A stretch of DNA of 64,000 bases, from positions 4,727-68,726 of the forward strand of contig JBNMQM010000021.1 in assembly GCA_051278195.1 (NCBI GenBank), given 5' to 3'. Source of the stretch: JAHRVQ01 sp051278195. GTDB lineage: Bacteria > Pseudomonadota > Gammaproteobacteria > Pseudomonadales > Azotimanducaceae. Below the pieces are notes generated by a model. The model searched no databases. It was not told where the DNA came from and saw only the letters and a program-made list of their open reading frames with translations. The position numbers and the translations under genes were made by a program. The stretch's first letter is position 1, and every line of letters starts with the position of its first letter. Shown piece by piece: positions 1 through 7,929 of this stretch.

Positions 1-446
1 ATGTTGTAAGCCGTGATGCAATGAAACGAAAAGTTCGACATCGCATAGCCCATCAGAAAACTCGTGCCATCCAATTTAATAGAGCCCGTCGATAGCGGCA
101 GCTCAATCACCTTCTCTTCTGCCCCTTCAAATTGCTGCTCGGTGAAGTCACTCACAAACTTAAGTGATGTATCAATTCGAGCGATCAGTTCTGCAAAAGA
201 TTCTTCTGTATCTTCAATTGCTGGTACGTCAGCGCCGGTTAGCTGACCGCAGCCGCGGCGAGCCGAGTCGCAGGCGATTTGCACCTGTCGCTTAAGTGGA
301 AACATATTGGGCGCAAGTCGTGCATTGACGAGCACAGACGGCTCGATGTTGGCTGCTTCGGCATGTGCTTCTGCCTTGGTTAAGATATTGCGTAGGCTAG
401 TGAGTGTCCGAGTAAACGTTGGTACGGCGATATGGTAAAGCGACAT
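1..446 (-). CDS. DUF1993 family protein (partial, runs off the window)
   Basis: Leftward reading frame open from an ATG at 446 to the window edge, about 148 codons with no stop. It begins MSLYHIAVPTFTRTL and later shows NARLAPNMFPLKRQVQIACD, the signature of DUF1993 proteins, small helical proteins related to the DinB fold and of unknown function. The family is about 165-170 residues, so roughly 20 C-terminal residues are missing. An AGGAAAA ribosome-binding site lies just before the ATG and fixes the start. The frame is open upstream as far as a TGA at 570, in the decayed DUF1801 gene, which lies in the same frame. Confidence 0.8.
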   Translation of the reverse strand, partial: MSLYHIAVPTFTRTLTSLRNILTKAEAHAEAANIEPSVLVNARLAPNMFPLKRQVQIACDSARRGCGQLTGADVPAIEDTEESFAELIARIDTSLKFVSDFTEQQFEGAEEKVIELPLSTGSIKLDGTSFLMGYAMSNFSFHCITAYN

Positions 447-885
447 TGATGTTTTCCTGAATGGGTAATAAGTTCTATAAAGGGTATTTTTTTGCATGGT
501 TCGGTAGACCTTCGTGATGATCTCACATAAGACGTCCTCGTCGACATCCGCCAACTTGTTAATATAAAGTCATGAGCTGCCGGTTTTATGTTTGCCGAGC
601 TTCTCCAATAAAGACTTTTTATCGGAGAAGCCATCAATGATGTACACGTCGAGGTTACTCTTGCGCGGTGAAAAGCCAGTCATCAAAAAATCGCCTTCAC
701 GACCGCTATCGTAGTGAAAGTGATATTGGTCATAGCCGATGATGCTGTCACCCCACATTACCGCTTTTTTGCCCGTAATAACTTTAAACATCTTCAGCAA
801 TACTTTGGCTTCTGCGCGCCGTAACTCATGTTCAACGCAATTTACAAAAGCGGCTGGTGATTGTTTGCTGGGCCTTGCCTAACAT
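447..885 (-). pseudogene. DUF1801 (YdhG-like) gene, interrupted
   Basis: Codons 800-570 give a clear DUF1801 core (KAVMWGDSIIGYDQYHF, GREGDFLMTGFSPRKSNLDV, GKHKTGSS) ending at a TGA. Past this stop the same frame goes on with LYINKLADVDEDVLCEIITK, which is the expected family C-terminus (normally GKSCLYIKKLxDVD). So the TGA sits where the family has cysteine, one base change from TGC. The 5' part is also broken: the homologous frame meets TAG at 879-881, while an ATG at 885 opens in another frame. Translation from TTG at 800 would give a 76-residue fragment. The readthrough frame runs without a stop into the DUF1993 start. Judged a pseudogene. Confidence 0.7.
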
Positions 886-903
886 CAGTCTTAACATCAG
901 TCT
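880..903. repeat. tandem duplication, 12 bp x 2
   Basis: TAACATCAGTCT is present twice in direct succession in the gap between the decayed DUF1801 gene and the lyase gene. It is one of many short perfect tandem duplications in this window. Confidence 0.85.
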
Positions 904-1021
904 TAATTTTTTTTTATACTAGTGCTCACCACGTTCATCTCCCAAGCAGATTTATCGATTGTCGCGGTGGTGATCTGGCAGCTCGCTCCGTATGCTTTGC
1001 TTTTATGAGTCGAGAGCGATT

Positions 1022-2119
1022 ATGCCGACACCTCAAGAGCTTATTAAGCTGTGTCCAAATTTACTACCCGGTCATGGTCAGCCGGGGATGTCGATGAAGC
1101 AGCATTTATCTGTTCTGCAAGACGCCGTCACGGATGACAGTTTGCCAGATGTTTACGGTGAAGGTGAATACATCGCGACGTTCGAGACTGATATCGCAGA
1201 GATGTTTGGCTTCAGTGCGGGTGTGTTTATGCCGTCGGGTACCATGGCTCAACAAATCGCACTGCGCATTTGGTGTGACCGAAAACAGAACTCTGTCATT
1301 GCCATGCATCCAACCTCGCATCTGGAAACAGCGGAGCAATTGGGTTATCAAAGGCTGCACCAGCTCAAAAGGATGCAGTTTGGTGTGCCAGAACTGATTT
1401 GGAACCGAATGATTGTCCCGGCAGATTTCGAATCCTTAACCGAGATACCAGCTGCAGTCCTACTCGAACTTCCTGCTCGGCCGCTCGGCGGTCAACTGCC
1501 GGCGTGGGAAGAGCTAGTGGCGATTCGCGCCTGGTGCGACCAGCACAACGTGACGCTCCATTTGGATGGTGCGCGCATCTGGAGTTGTCTGCCATTTTAT
1601 CAAAAAACTTTTAGGGAGATTGGTGCGTTGTTCGATAGCATTTATGTTTCCTTCTACAAGGATCTCGGTGGCCTGTGCGGATGCGTCTTGATGGGGCCAG
1701 AAGATTTTGTCGACGAAAGCCGAATCTGGCAGCGCCGTCATGGCGGTAACTTGTATACCCAGTTTCCATTCGTGGCCTCAGCCAAACAGGGGCTTACCGA
1801 GCGGTTACCGAAAATGGCCAGTTGGGTTCAAAAGGCGAATTCACTGGCGGCCATTATCAATCAGGTGGATGGCGCGCTCACCAACCCCGTGCAACCTCAC
1901 TGTAATATGTTCCAGCTCTATCTGAAGGGTGATCCTGAAGTGCTGCAAGCTCGCCATGACAAGCTAGCGGAATCGACTGGGACCTATCTGCTGGGTCGAC
2001 TGTCTGCGGCGCAAATGCCTGGGTATGCGATGACTGAGATACATTGCTGGGAGAATGCCATGACTTTCGATGAATCCGTGCTCGATGGGTTCTTGGCTGA
2101 ACTGCTGGCCGGCGGCTGA
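1022..2119 (+). CDS. threonine aldolase-family / beta-eliminating lyase (PLP-dependent)
   Basis: 365 residues, fold type I PLP enzyme of the Beta_elim_lyase group, closest in form to low-specificity L-threonine aldolases that split threonine to glycine and acetaldehyde. Seen: GVFMPSGTMAQQIAL in the cofactor phosphate region, HLDGARIWSC with the Asp that contacts the pyridine nitrogen, and SFYKDLGGLCGCVL with the likely Schiff-base lysine near residue 212. Cytosolic, no signal. The ATG at 1022 is preferred over 992 because the family N-terminus begins here and GAGAG precedes it. The exact substrate is not shown by sequence. Confidence 0.8.
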   Translation: MPTPQELIKLCPNLLPGHGQPGMSMKQHLSVLQDAVTDDSLPDVYGEGEYIATFETDIAEMFGFSAGVFMPSGTMAQQIALRIWCDRKQNSVIAMHPTSHLETAEQLGYQRLHQLKRMQFGVPELIWNRMIVPADFESLTEIPAAVLLELPARPLGGQLPAWEELVAIRAWCDQHNVTLHLDGARIWSCLPFYQKTFREIGALFDSIYVSFYKDLGGLCGCVLMGPEDFVDESRIWQRRHGGNLYTQFPFVASAKQGLTERLPKMASWVQKANSLAAIINQVDGALTNPVQPHCNMFQLYLKGDPEVLQARHDKLAESTGTYLLGRLSAAQMPGYAMTEIHCWENAMTFDESVLDGFLAELLAGG

Positions 2120-2128
2120 CGTAGATGA

Positions 2129-2476
2129 ATGATGGCTGACCCTAATAACCTCAATTTAATCACTCGTTTGGAATTGCTTGATACGCTCAAGGTGTTGCCC
2201 AGCGGCAGTGTAGCGGGACAACAAATCGCGGCGCTGCTCAATGGCGAGCCAAGCGAGGCGGCCAATCAGCCGGACAATGACATTTTTGATATCCAATTTG
2301 GCCGTCAGGCTATAGAAGATATTGCCTACGCGGTGGAACAGTTCTCCTATGCCGAGGCACAGCCCTACGTGAAATCCATCGAAGAAGGCGCCAATCTGCC
2401 TGCCGAGGACCGATCATTCCAATACTGGCAGGCGCTGTCTGAGCGCTGGAGTTACTTGGAACTGATGTCTGACTAG
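2129..2476 (+). CDS. conserved hypothetical acidic protein, 115 residues
   Basis: Small, acidic, soluble protein starting 9 bp after the lyase gene stop, so probably co-transcribed with it. There is no signal peptide or membrane segment. The sequence is mainly predicted helix (for example FGRQAIEDIAYAVEQFSYAE). Two adjacent ATGs (2129, 2132) could serve as start. I do not recognise a family and assign no function. The tight spacing suggests it travels with the lyase. Confidence 0.6.
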   Translation: MMADPNNLNLITRLELLDTLKVLPSGSVAGQQIAALLNGEPSEAANQPDNDIFDIQFGRQAIEDIAYAVEQFSYAEAQPYVKSIEEGANLPAEDRSFQYWQALSERWSYLELMSD

Positions 2477-2508
2477 TGCTCGGTGGCGAGCGAACCGCTT
2501 TCCGATTA

Positions 2509-2525
2509 CTGTCCCAATGGGACAG
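2509..2525. promoter_or_regulatory. 17-bp palindrome, candidate operator of the P450 gene
   Basis: CTGTCCCA-A-TGGGACAG is a perfect inverted repeat with 8-bp arms around one base, 83 bp upstream of the P450 ATG in an otherwise gene-free 130-bp gap. The size and symmetry fit a dimeric repressor site such as a TetR or GntR operator. The regulator is not identified. No T-tract follows, so it is not a terminator. Confidence 0.55.
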
Positions 2526-2608
2526 CCTTGTGGCCAAAATTACCCTTGCTAAGCCTCGGTCCCTTGCTAGGATGAGCGTCTAGAGATTAATACACGAATG
2601 GGGGAAGT

Positions 2609-3961
2609 ATGAGCGTTCAGTATATCGAACAAAACGATGAGAGAAGAAAGGCACTAACGGCCAGGATGCAAGAGGGTGATATGTCGGTCTCCAACAGGGA
2701 TGTTGCTGAGGCATTCGAAATTGACCCGCATTACCCTGTGAATGACATTCCTCTTGAAGACCTGGACCCATCTCACCCCGCACTGTTTTCAAGTGATACG
2801 CTTTGGCAACATTTTGAACGTCTGCGCAAAGAAGACCCCGTGCATTACCATAAAGATAGTGTTGGCGGTCCTTACTGGTCCGTCACAAAATACGAAGACA
2901 TCATGGAAGTGGACAAAAAGCACGATATTTTCTCTTCCCAGCAGCGCCTCGGTGGTATCACACTCGGTGGTCAGGCTCGTGAAGAAGACGATGCGTTTGC
3001 CATACCGATGTTTATTCAAGAAGATCCACCCAAGCACGATGCGCAGCGTAAAGTGGTTGCCCCGCTATTTATGCCTAAGCAGTTAGCAGAACTGGAACCG
3101 TTGATTAGAGAACGTATTGGCGTGATCCTCGATGGCCTGCCCCTTAATGAAGAATTCAACTGGGTGGAACGTGTGTCCGTTGAGCTAACGGGTCAAATGC
3201 TCGCGACCTTGTTCGACATCCCCCAAGAAGATCGGTTGAAGCTGATTCACTGGTCCGACACAGTTCAGCAGATTGGTGATCCAGATAGATTCGAAACGCC
3301 AGAAGAAGGCTTTCAGATCCTGTTTGAATGTCTGGCTTACTTTACGGAATACTATGAAAAACGTAAGAAAGAGCCACCTAAGTTTGATTTGATTTCCATG
3401 ATGGCGCACAACGAATCTACCAACAATATGTCACCTCAGGAACTCCTTGGTAACATTATTTTGTTGATCGTGGGCGGTAACGACACTACGCGTAATTCGA
3501 TTTCTGGTGGTGTTCTGGCGCTGAACGAGAATCCTGATCAGTATGAAAAGTTGCTGCAAAACCCGGGTTTGATCCCAAAGATGGTGCCAGAAATTATCCG
3601 TTGGCAAACACCACTTGCGCATATGGCGCGAACGGCCATGGAAGACACTGAGCTGGGTGGCAAGCAGATCAAGAAAGGTGACCGGGTTGTCATGTGGTAC
3701 ATCTCAGGTAACCGCGATAGCGACTATATTGAAAATGCCGACAAGTTCATTATCGATCGCCCGAATCCTCGCGCGCACACGGCGTTTGGTTATGGTATCC
3801 ACCGTTGTGTCGGTAATCGTCTAGCTGAAATGCAACTTCGTGTGATGTGGGAAGAGATCAATAAGCGCTTCTCTAAAGTTGAAGTCACCGGTGATGTATC
3901 ACTTGTGCATTCTAACTTTGTTCACGGCATTAGCGATTTGCCTGTGACACTGCGTGACTAA
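2609..3961 (+). CDS. cytochrome P450, CYP153-like alkane hydroxylase
   Basis: 450 residues. Class I bacterial P450 that would hydroxylate the terminal carbon of medium-chain alkanes or fatty acids with electrons from a ferredoxin and its reductase. Seen: oxygen-binding I-helix GGNDTTRN, K-helix EIIRWQTPLAHM, and heme loop FGYGIHRCVGNRLAEMQLR with the axial Cys at residue 400. These, plus FIQEDPPKHDAQRK and FVHGISDLPVTL, match CYP153A proteins of marine hydrocarbon degraders. GGGGGAAGT precedes the ATG. No ferredoxin or reductase lies beside it, so electron partners are elsewhere. It stands alone between an upstream palindrome and a strong terminator. Confidence 0.9.
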   Translation: MSVQYIEQNDERRKALTARMQEGDMSVSNRDVAEAFEIDPHYPVNDIPLEDLDPSHPALFSSDTLWQHFERLRKEDPVHYHKDSVGGPYWSVTKYEDIMEVDKKHDIFSSQQRLGGITLGGQAREEDDAFAIPMFIQEDPPKHDAQRKVVAPLFMPKQLAELEPLIRERIGVILDGLPLNEEFNWVERVSVELTGQMLATLFDIPQEDRLKLIHWSDTVQQIGDPDRFETPEEGFQILFECLAYFTEYYEKRKKEPPKFDLISMMAHNESTNNMSPQELLGNIILLIVGGNDTTRNSISGGVLALNENPDQYEKLLQNPGLIPKMVPEIIRWQTPLAHMARTAMEDTELGGKQIKKGDRVVMWYISGNRDSDYIENADKFIIDRPNPRAHTAFGYGIHRCVGNRLAEMQLRVMWEEINKRFSKVEVTGDVSLVHSNFVHGISDLPVTLRD

Positions 3962-3985
3962 GTTATCGATTGTGACCAAAATGAA

Positions 3986-4008
3986 GGGCGCCATACGGCG
4001 CCCTTTTT
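3986..4008 (+). terminator. rho-independent terminator after the P450 gene
   Basis: GGGCGCC-ATAC-GGCGCCC followed directly by TTTTT, 25 bp after the P450 stop. It is a textbook hairpin with a perfect 7-bp GC stem and four-base loop. Confidence 0.93.
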
Positions 4009-4068
4009 GTTTCTGTGTATTTAATTCTGTGCATCTGTTTCCGAGTTCTTGTTTCGGAGCTTTGGTTT

Positions 4069-4476
4069 ATGATGACCGCTCGAATCTATGGAGCCACGGA
4101 GCCGCCCACTATGGAATCTCTCGAAGACCTTAAAGAGCAGCTAAGAACGTTTGCTGGTGATCGTGACTGGGATCAGTTTCATTCTCCCAAAAATATAGCC
4201 ATGGCACTGAGCGTAGAAGTATCAGAGTTGTTGGAGCACTTTCAGTGGCTCACTGAAGAGCAATCTAAAAATTTGGATGCAGCGGCGCTTGCTGAAGTGG
4301 CGGACGAAATTGCGGACGTACTGAATTACCTTGTGCGCCTGGCAGATAAGCTGGGAATCGATATCTTGGATGCTGCCGCTAAAAAATTCGTTAAGAATGA
4401 AGCAAAATATCCTGCTGATCTGGTACGCGGTAGTAGCAAAAAATATTCTGAATATAAGCAAAACAAGCCCGAATAA
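4069..4476 (+). CDS. MazG-like nucleotide pyrophosphohydrolase (RS21-C6/dCTPase type)
   Basis: About 135 residues. All-alpha NTP-PPase that hydrolyses (d)NTPs, often dCTP-like or modified nucleotides, to the monophosphate as pool cleaning. Seen: SVEVSELLEHFQWLT followed by EVADEIADVLNYLVRLAD, the ExxE...ExxD metal-binding pattern of the MazG fold. Length fits the small single-domain group. ATG at 4069 has GGAG nine bases upstream. An internal ATG at 4111 (MESLEDLKEQL) agrees with where homologs usually begin but lacks a good ribosome site, so the start is uncertain. Soluble and cytosolic. Confidence 0.82.
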   Translation: MMTARIYGATEPPTMESLEDLKEQLRTFAGDRDWDQFHSPKNIAMALSVEVSELLEHFQWLTEEQSKNLDAAALAEVADEIADVLNYLVRLADKLGIDILDAAAKKFVKNEAKYPADLVRGSSKKYSEYKQNKPE

Positions 4477-4545
4477 TAGGCAGGATGATTAAGCTCTATG
4501 AATAGAATCCCAAAACAAGCCCGCCGGAAAGCAATCTAAGCGTCC

Positions 4546-5166
4546 ATGAATGATTCACCCTCCGTCCAACAGCCACCTAGAAGCCGGCGCCGGTTGCAAC
4601 GTGGTGCTGATTTCACTGGTGGCCCACTAGGCTCTTTCCGCGAGGTGTTTTTGCGCCATGGCCTGCCAGGCGCCTTGCTGGGCGCGTTTTGCTTGTTACA
4701 TCCAGGAATGCGCGCGCTGTTAGTTGAAGCGACAGTGCAGGCCGTAACAACACCGTTGCCATATCTGCTGGTGGGTAGCCTCATACTGGTCGGGCTGAGC
4801 GCATATAGTCGATACTCGTGCGATGGATGGAGTTGTCGCCAGTTTGGCTGGGTACTCTACCTCGGTGTGTTGTCGTTATGGGAAGAGTGGGTTTTCCGGC
4901 TTGCTATCCCGTACTCACTTAAAGAGCAGGGGGCAGAACTGATTGTTGGCATTATCCTATGCAACATACTGTTCGGCGCCATTCACTACTTTACACTGCG
5001 ATGGAAATGGCAATGGTGTGTGGCGGCTTGTCTCGGTGGATTCGCCTTCAGTCGTCAAATGGATGTGCACTTCGACTTACTGATCGTTGCCGGTATTCAT
5101 TGGGTCGCGACCTGTGTCAACACGCCGCGGCCGCCTGGGCTGCGACGTGATCTTTCTAGCTTTTAG
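4546..5166 (+). CDS. CPBP family intramembrane metalloprotease
   Basis: 206 residues with several hydrophobic helices after a basic N-terminal tail. The three CPBP (Abi/CAAX protease) signatures are present in order: EEWVFR (EExxxR), FGAIH (FxxxH) and HWVATCVN (HxxxxxxN-like). These are the proposed glutamate and histidine ligands of the membrane-embedded metal. Members cleave prenylated proteins or process and confer immunity to peptides; the substrate here is unknown. Transcribed rightward, meeting the peroxiredoxin gene tail to tail 10 bp later. Confidence 0.78.
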   Translation: MNDSPSVQQPPRSRRRLQRGADFTGGPLGSFREVFLRHGLPGALLGAFCLLHPGMRALLVEATVQAVTTPLPYLLVGSLILVGLSAYSRYSCDGWSCRQFGWVLYLGVLSLWEEWVFRLAIPYSLKEQGAELIVGIILCNILFGAIHYFTLRWKWQWCVAACLGGFAFSRQMDVHFDLLIVAGIHWVATCVNTPRPPGLRRDLSSF

Positions 5167-5176
5167 CCTAAGGCGA

Positions 5177-5623
5177 CTAGCCCGCCAGCACTTCTTTCAT
5201 AACCGCGGTGTGCGAACCCGCAAAGAAATCAGAGACAACGCGATTCTTGATCACCCTATCCGGACCTAGAAGATACGTCACTCGACGCACACCCAAACCC
5301 ATTGGGCCGTTGACGCCGTATTGACGAATCACCTTCTTGCGTGGGTCTGCCAGCAAAGGGAAGGGAATCTTGTTTGCTTTGGCAAATCGCTCGTGACTGG
5401 CAGTCGATTGAGGGCTGATACCAATAATTTGGGCGCCAACTTCGGCAATGCCATCGTAGCCATCCCGAAACGTGCAGGCTTCTGCTGTGCAGACAGGTGA
5501 AAAGTCAGCCGGATAAAAATATAGGATCAGGTCACCTTCGCCTATCAGACCACTTAAGGTCACGGTTTCGCCGTGCTGGTTCTCTAGGGAAAAATCGGGG
5601 GCGGTATCGCCAATATTCAACAT
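5177..5623 (-). CDS. bcp: thiol peroxidase of the Bcp/PrxQ type
   Basis: 148 residues, cytosolic peroxiredoxin that reduces H2O2 and organic hydroperoxides through thioredoxin. The active-site region PADFSPVCTAEACTFRD has the peroxidatic Cys and the resolving Cys five residues later, as in PrxQ. The usual PxxxTxxC threonine is replaced by Ser (FSPVC), which the family tolerates. GGAGT seven bases before the ATG fixes the start. It is separated from the TetR gene upstream by 30 bp and may belong to the same leftward transcript. Confidence 0.9.
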   Translation of the reverse strand: MLNIGDTAPDFSLENQHGETVTLSGLIGEGDLILYFYPADFSPVCTAEACTFRDGYDGIAEVGAQIIGISPQSTASHERFAKANKIPFPLLADPRKKVIRQYGVNGPMGLGVRRVTYLLGPDRVIKNRVVSDFFAGSHTAVMKEVLAG

Positions 5624-5653
5624 AGGTTTACTCCAAAAAAATAGATTTCTCTT

Positions 5654-6262
5654 TTACGCCGCGACGGGCGGGCGCAACATTAACTCGAGAATCGCTGATG
5701 CCTGCTCAAGATCAGCCGGCGCGCCGGTAATCAGGTCGGCGTAGAGGAACGATTCCACCATGCGTGTCAGTGCATAAGCCATAACAGCGGGTTCAACCGG
5801 CAGCGTAATACGCCCGGCCTCGATATCCTCGGTCAGTAGTTCGGTGATTTTTTCGATCGTCCGGGCTTGCACCGGTCCTTCGCAGGAGGCGACGACCCGT
5901 AGCGCTAGCTGGGGATCTTTCTCCATGAACTTACGCAAAGGTGAGAAAGCGTGAGCGATCCGCATGCCACGATTCAGGACATTCAGCATACGGCGCGGCC
6001 CGTCACTGCTAGCTTGCTCCGCAAGCCGATCCAAAGTCTCTGTCACAAGAGACGCCAGCACTTCACCAACCAATTGCTCCGCACTACCTGCCCAGCGATA
6101 CACGGTGGCACGTGAGACACCTAACTCCTGAGCGAGTTTTTGTAATTCAATTCGGCGTGCATCAAAGAACCAGGTCCGTGCTAGACGATGAAGGTCCAGT
6201 GGGTTGCAGCTATGCCAGGTTCGTTTCCGCACCCCTAAACGCCGGCAGGGACGCGGGTCCAT
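5654..6262 (-). CDS. TetR-family regulator with QsdR-like C-terminal part
   Basis: About 202 residues. The N-terminal helix-turn-helix is ELQKLAQELGVSRATVYRWA; the rest is the ligand-binding helical domain, with NVLNRGMRIAHAFSPLRKFM resembling the QsdR group. ATG at 6262 overlaps the end of the upstream hydrolase gene by 28 bp and has AAAGG six bases before it; a GTG downstream of the hydrolase stop is an alternative. The overlap implies translational coupling with the hydrolase, and the inverted repeat at 7116-7135 in front of the pair is a likely operator for this protein. Confidence 0.82.
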   Translation of the reverse strand: MDPRPCRRLGVRKRTWHSCNPLDLHRLARTWFFDARRIELQKLAQELGVSRATVYRWAGSAEQLVGEVLASLVTETLDRLAEQASSDGPRRMLNVLNRGMRIAHAFSPLRKFMEKDPQLALRVVASCEGPVQARTIEKITELLTEDIEAGRITLPVEPAVMAYALTRMVESFLYADLITGAPADLEQASAILELMLRPPVAA

Positions 6263-7080
6263 GCTGCGCCTTTGCTAGTGCTAACCGTTGCCAGTCTCGC
6301 TGGACCGTAAACGCCGGTTTTCCAGCCGGTGCGGCGGAATGGCTGCCACTCGCCTTCCGCGTGTTGCAGGCGGTCCGCGAGTGCAAACAGCACAGCAGGA
6401 CTAAAACCCAGGCCTGTGTGACTGGCAAACACTTCAATGTTTTCGGCAAAATGGGAAGGTGCCTGAGTGGCAATCTGCCAGGGCACAATCGCGTCAGTTC
6501 TACTGAACACTGCCGTGCTGGGGATGCCTGGCAACGGTTCACCCGCCAGCAATCGAAGATAGTTAACAGGTACTTCTTCCATGGGCATGCCGACGAAGCG
6601 TTCTACCAGTGGGTAGACTGTCGTAGACCTTTCTCCGCTGGAAGGACTGCCAGAAAAGGGACTGCCAAGTGTCGCAACGCTCCTGACCTTGTCGGGCAAC
6701 ATTTGAGCCAGCAGTCTGGCGTATACCCCTCCAAGGCTCCAGCCAACGAGAGAGACTTTGCGCTCACCGCTGTCTTCGAATATGCGGGTCAGCAACTCTC
6801 CCAGTCTCTTGGCAAGGTTAGGCATCGCAGGTCCAAGATTTCGGCCCATTTCCCAAGGAAAGGTTTGATAACCAAGCAAGTCGAGATAGCCACGAATAAC
6901 AGCGGTGGAAAGGTCGCTGCCACCCAAACCCGGCATGACCAATACGGGATGTCCGTCACCTCGTGGGGCTAATCCAAGGAAAGGGGCGGAGATGGCCAGG
7001 TTGGCAAATTCAAATGCTGTGCGTGGCACTTCTGCCAACATTAGGTGCCGGCCAGGACGTGTAACAACGGTGTTTTCCAT
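6235..7080 (-). CDS. alpha/beta hydrolase (lipase/esterase-like)
   Basis: 281 residues. Nucleophile elbow GWSLGG, acid residue in SRTDAIVPW, and catalytic His in SHTGLG make a full Ser-Asp-His triad. HPVLVMPGLGGSD carries the oxyanion-hole region. No signal peptide; substrate unknown, probably an ester or lactone. ATG at 7080 is used; a TTG at 7113 in frame would add 11 residues but would place the start inside the promoter dyad. First gene of a two-gene leftward unit with the TetR regulator. Confidence 0.8.
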   Translation of the reverse strand: MENTVVTRPGRHLMLAEVPRTAFEFANLAISAPFLGLAPRGDGHPVLVMPGLGGSDLSTAVIRGYLDLLGYQTFPWEMGRNLGPAMPNLAKRLGELLTRIFEDSGERKVSLVGWSLGGVYARLLAQMLPDKVRSVATLGSPFSGSPSSGERSTTVYPLVERFVGMPMEEVPVNYLRLLAGEPLPGIPSTAVFSRTDAIVPWQIATQAPSHFAENIEVFASHTGLGFSPAVLFALADRLQHAEGEWQPFRRTGWKTGVYGPARLATVSTSKGAAWTRVPAGV

Positions 7081-7115
7081 AATGTTCAAAGGGTCAAATG
7101 AGCCAGATCGCAAGC

Positions 7116-7135
7116 TTGTCTCGTTTGTGAGACAA
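7116..7135. promoter_or_regulatory. TetR-type operator dyad in front of the hydrolase-TetR unit
   Basis: TTGTCTC-N6-GAGACAA is a perfect inverted repeat with 7-bp arms, 36 bp upstream of the hydrolase ATG. A third related half-site, TGTATCTC, follows within 25 bp. Position and symmetry suggest autoregulation by the TetR protein encoded downstream. Binding is inferred. Confidence 0.6.
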
Positions 7136-7236
7136 AATCAACATGTATCTCATTGTCCCTTTAGTTAGTCCGCCCTAAGGCAATCCAGCAGGGTTATGGG
7201 CAGAACAAGTTCTATCACGCCTGAATAATCACGCTG

Positions 7237-7497
7237 CTAGCCCGTCATGACCTTGCCGATCGAGAGCCCTGCAAGGACGAGCAGGAACACGGTATAAAGT
7301 CGGTCATTCACTAATTTTTCGAAAAGCGGGCTACCTTTTTTACGATCTAAAAGTTGGTTTAAGAAAACAAATAGCCCAATTAGCAGCACCATCACCATGA
7401 GATTGATGGGTCCCAACAGGGCCCCGATAGCTAATACCAAATAGATCCAATGATAGAAGCCGATTGCCAAACTGTTCTTGTTCGAAAGAGTCTCCAT
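7237..7497 (-). CDS. small integral membrane protein, 86 residues
   Basis: Short protein with three hydrophobic stretches (roughly residues 12-32, 33-48 and 66-84) separated by a charged loop QLLDRKKGSPLFEKL. ATG at 7497. I do not recognise a family. It precedes, in the leftward direction, the hydrolase/TetR pair but is separated from it by about 120 bp that contain the operator, so it is probably its own transcript. Confidence 0.55.
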   Translation of the reverse strand: METLSNKNSLAIGFYHWIYLVLAIGALLGPINLMVMVLLIGLFVFLNQLLDRKKGSPLFEKLVNDRLYTVFLLVLAGLSIGKVMTG

Positions 7498-7504
7498 AGT
7501 TCAG

Positions 7505-7687
7505 CTAGTAAGCCCCCTTTGCGGTAATCATAGCGAAAGGTGTCTGAATGAGAATCCGAATATCCTGCCAAAGAGATCGTGACCGAATGTACATGATATC
7601 CATATCCGCCTGCTGTTCGAATGCCTTGCTGTTAGTAGTCCATAGAGCATCGGTGTCGATTTCTCCGAGTGCGCGCAATGCCGACAT
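7505..7687 (-). pseudogene. C-terminal remnant of an exopolysaccharide priming sugar transferase
   Basis: The last 40 codons read DMDIMYIRSRSLWQDIRIL then TPFAMITAKGAY, the hallmark end of WcaJ/EpsE-type polyprenyl-phosphate sugar transferases (usually YIxNWSLWLDIKILLKT...GAY). The N-terminal membrane helices and the catalytic part are missing; only about 60 codons remain open. These enzymes load the first sugar on undecaprenyl phosphate and typically start EPS clusters, which fits the decayed EPS genes just to the right. Confidence 0.55.
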
Positions 7688-7929
7688 GAGATATTCCTCT
7701 TCGTTAGTGTTAGCAACAAAAGAGCAATGGCTGTGCCATTCTTGTAAGTAATTGTATATAAAGGAATATATCCAATTTTTTAAATTGGATATTGAGTGCG
7801 TCTGGTGATTTGCGTTGCGAAATAGAAACTCTTTTTGCAGAATGCAAAAGGGGCGAAAAATTCGCCCCTTTACAAGGTGGTTATAAAAAACTAATTGATC
7901 AAGATATTGTCTCCGTTCAGTGCTTTGTC
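7688..7929. other. gene-free interval
   Basis: Between the sugar-transferase remnant and the end of the GEVED/LruC pseudogene. It is AT-rich and holds only the hairpin at 7847-7871. No coding sequence could be supported. Confidence 0.5.
7847..7871 (-). terminator. strong hairpin, probable terminator for the leftward GEVED gene
   Basis: AAAGGGGCGAA-AAA-TTCGCCCCTTT, an 11-bp perfect stem with a three-base loop. Read leftward it ends in CCCCTTTT, a short U-run. It lies about 60 bp past the stop of the leftward secreted-protein gene. Because the stem is symmetric it may work both ways. Confidence 0.7.

Noticed and set aside
570..572. Selenocysteine codon in the DUF1801 gene
   Set aside because: The 5' end of the gene is also broken and no SECIS-like hairpin is evident, so nonsense mutation is simpler. 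Kept only as a check.
6112..6972. Long plus-strand ORF (286 codons) opposite the hydrolase and TetR genes
   Set aside because: The minus-strand genes have clear catalytic and HTH motifs; the plus frame is biased and matches nothing.
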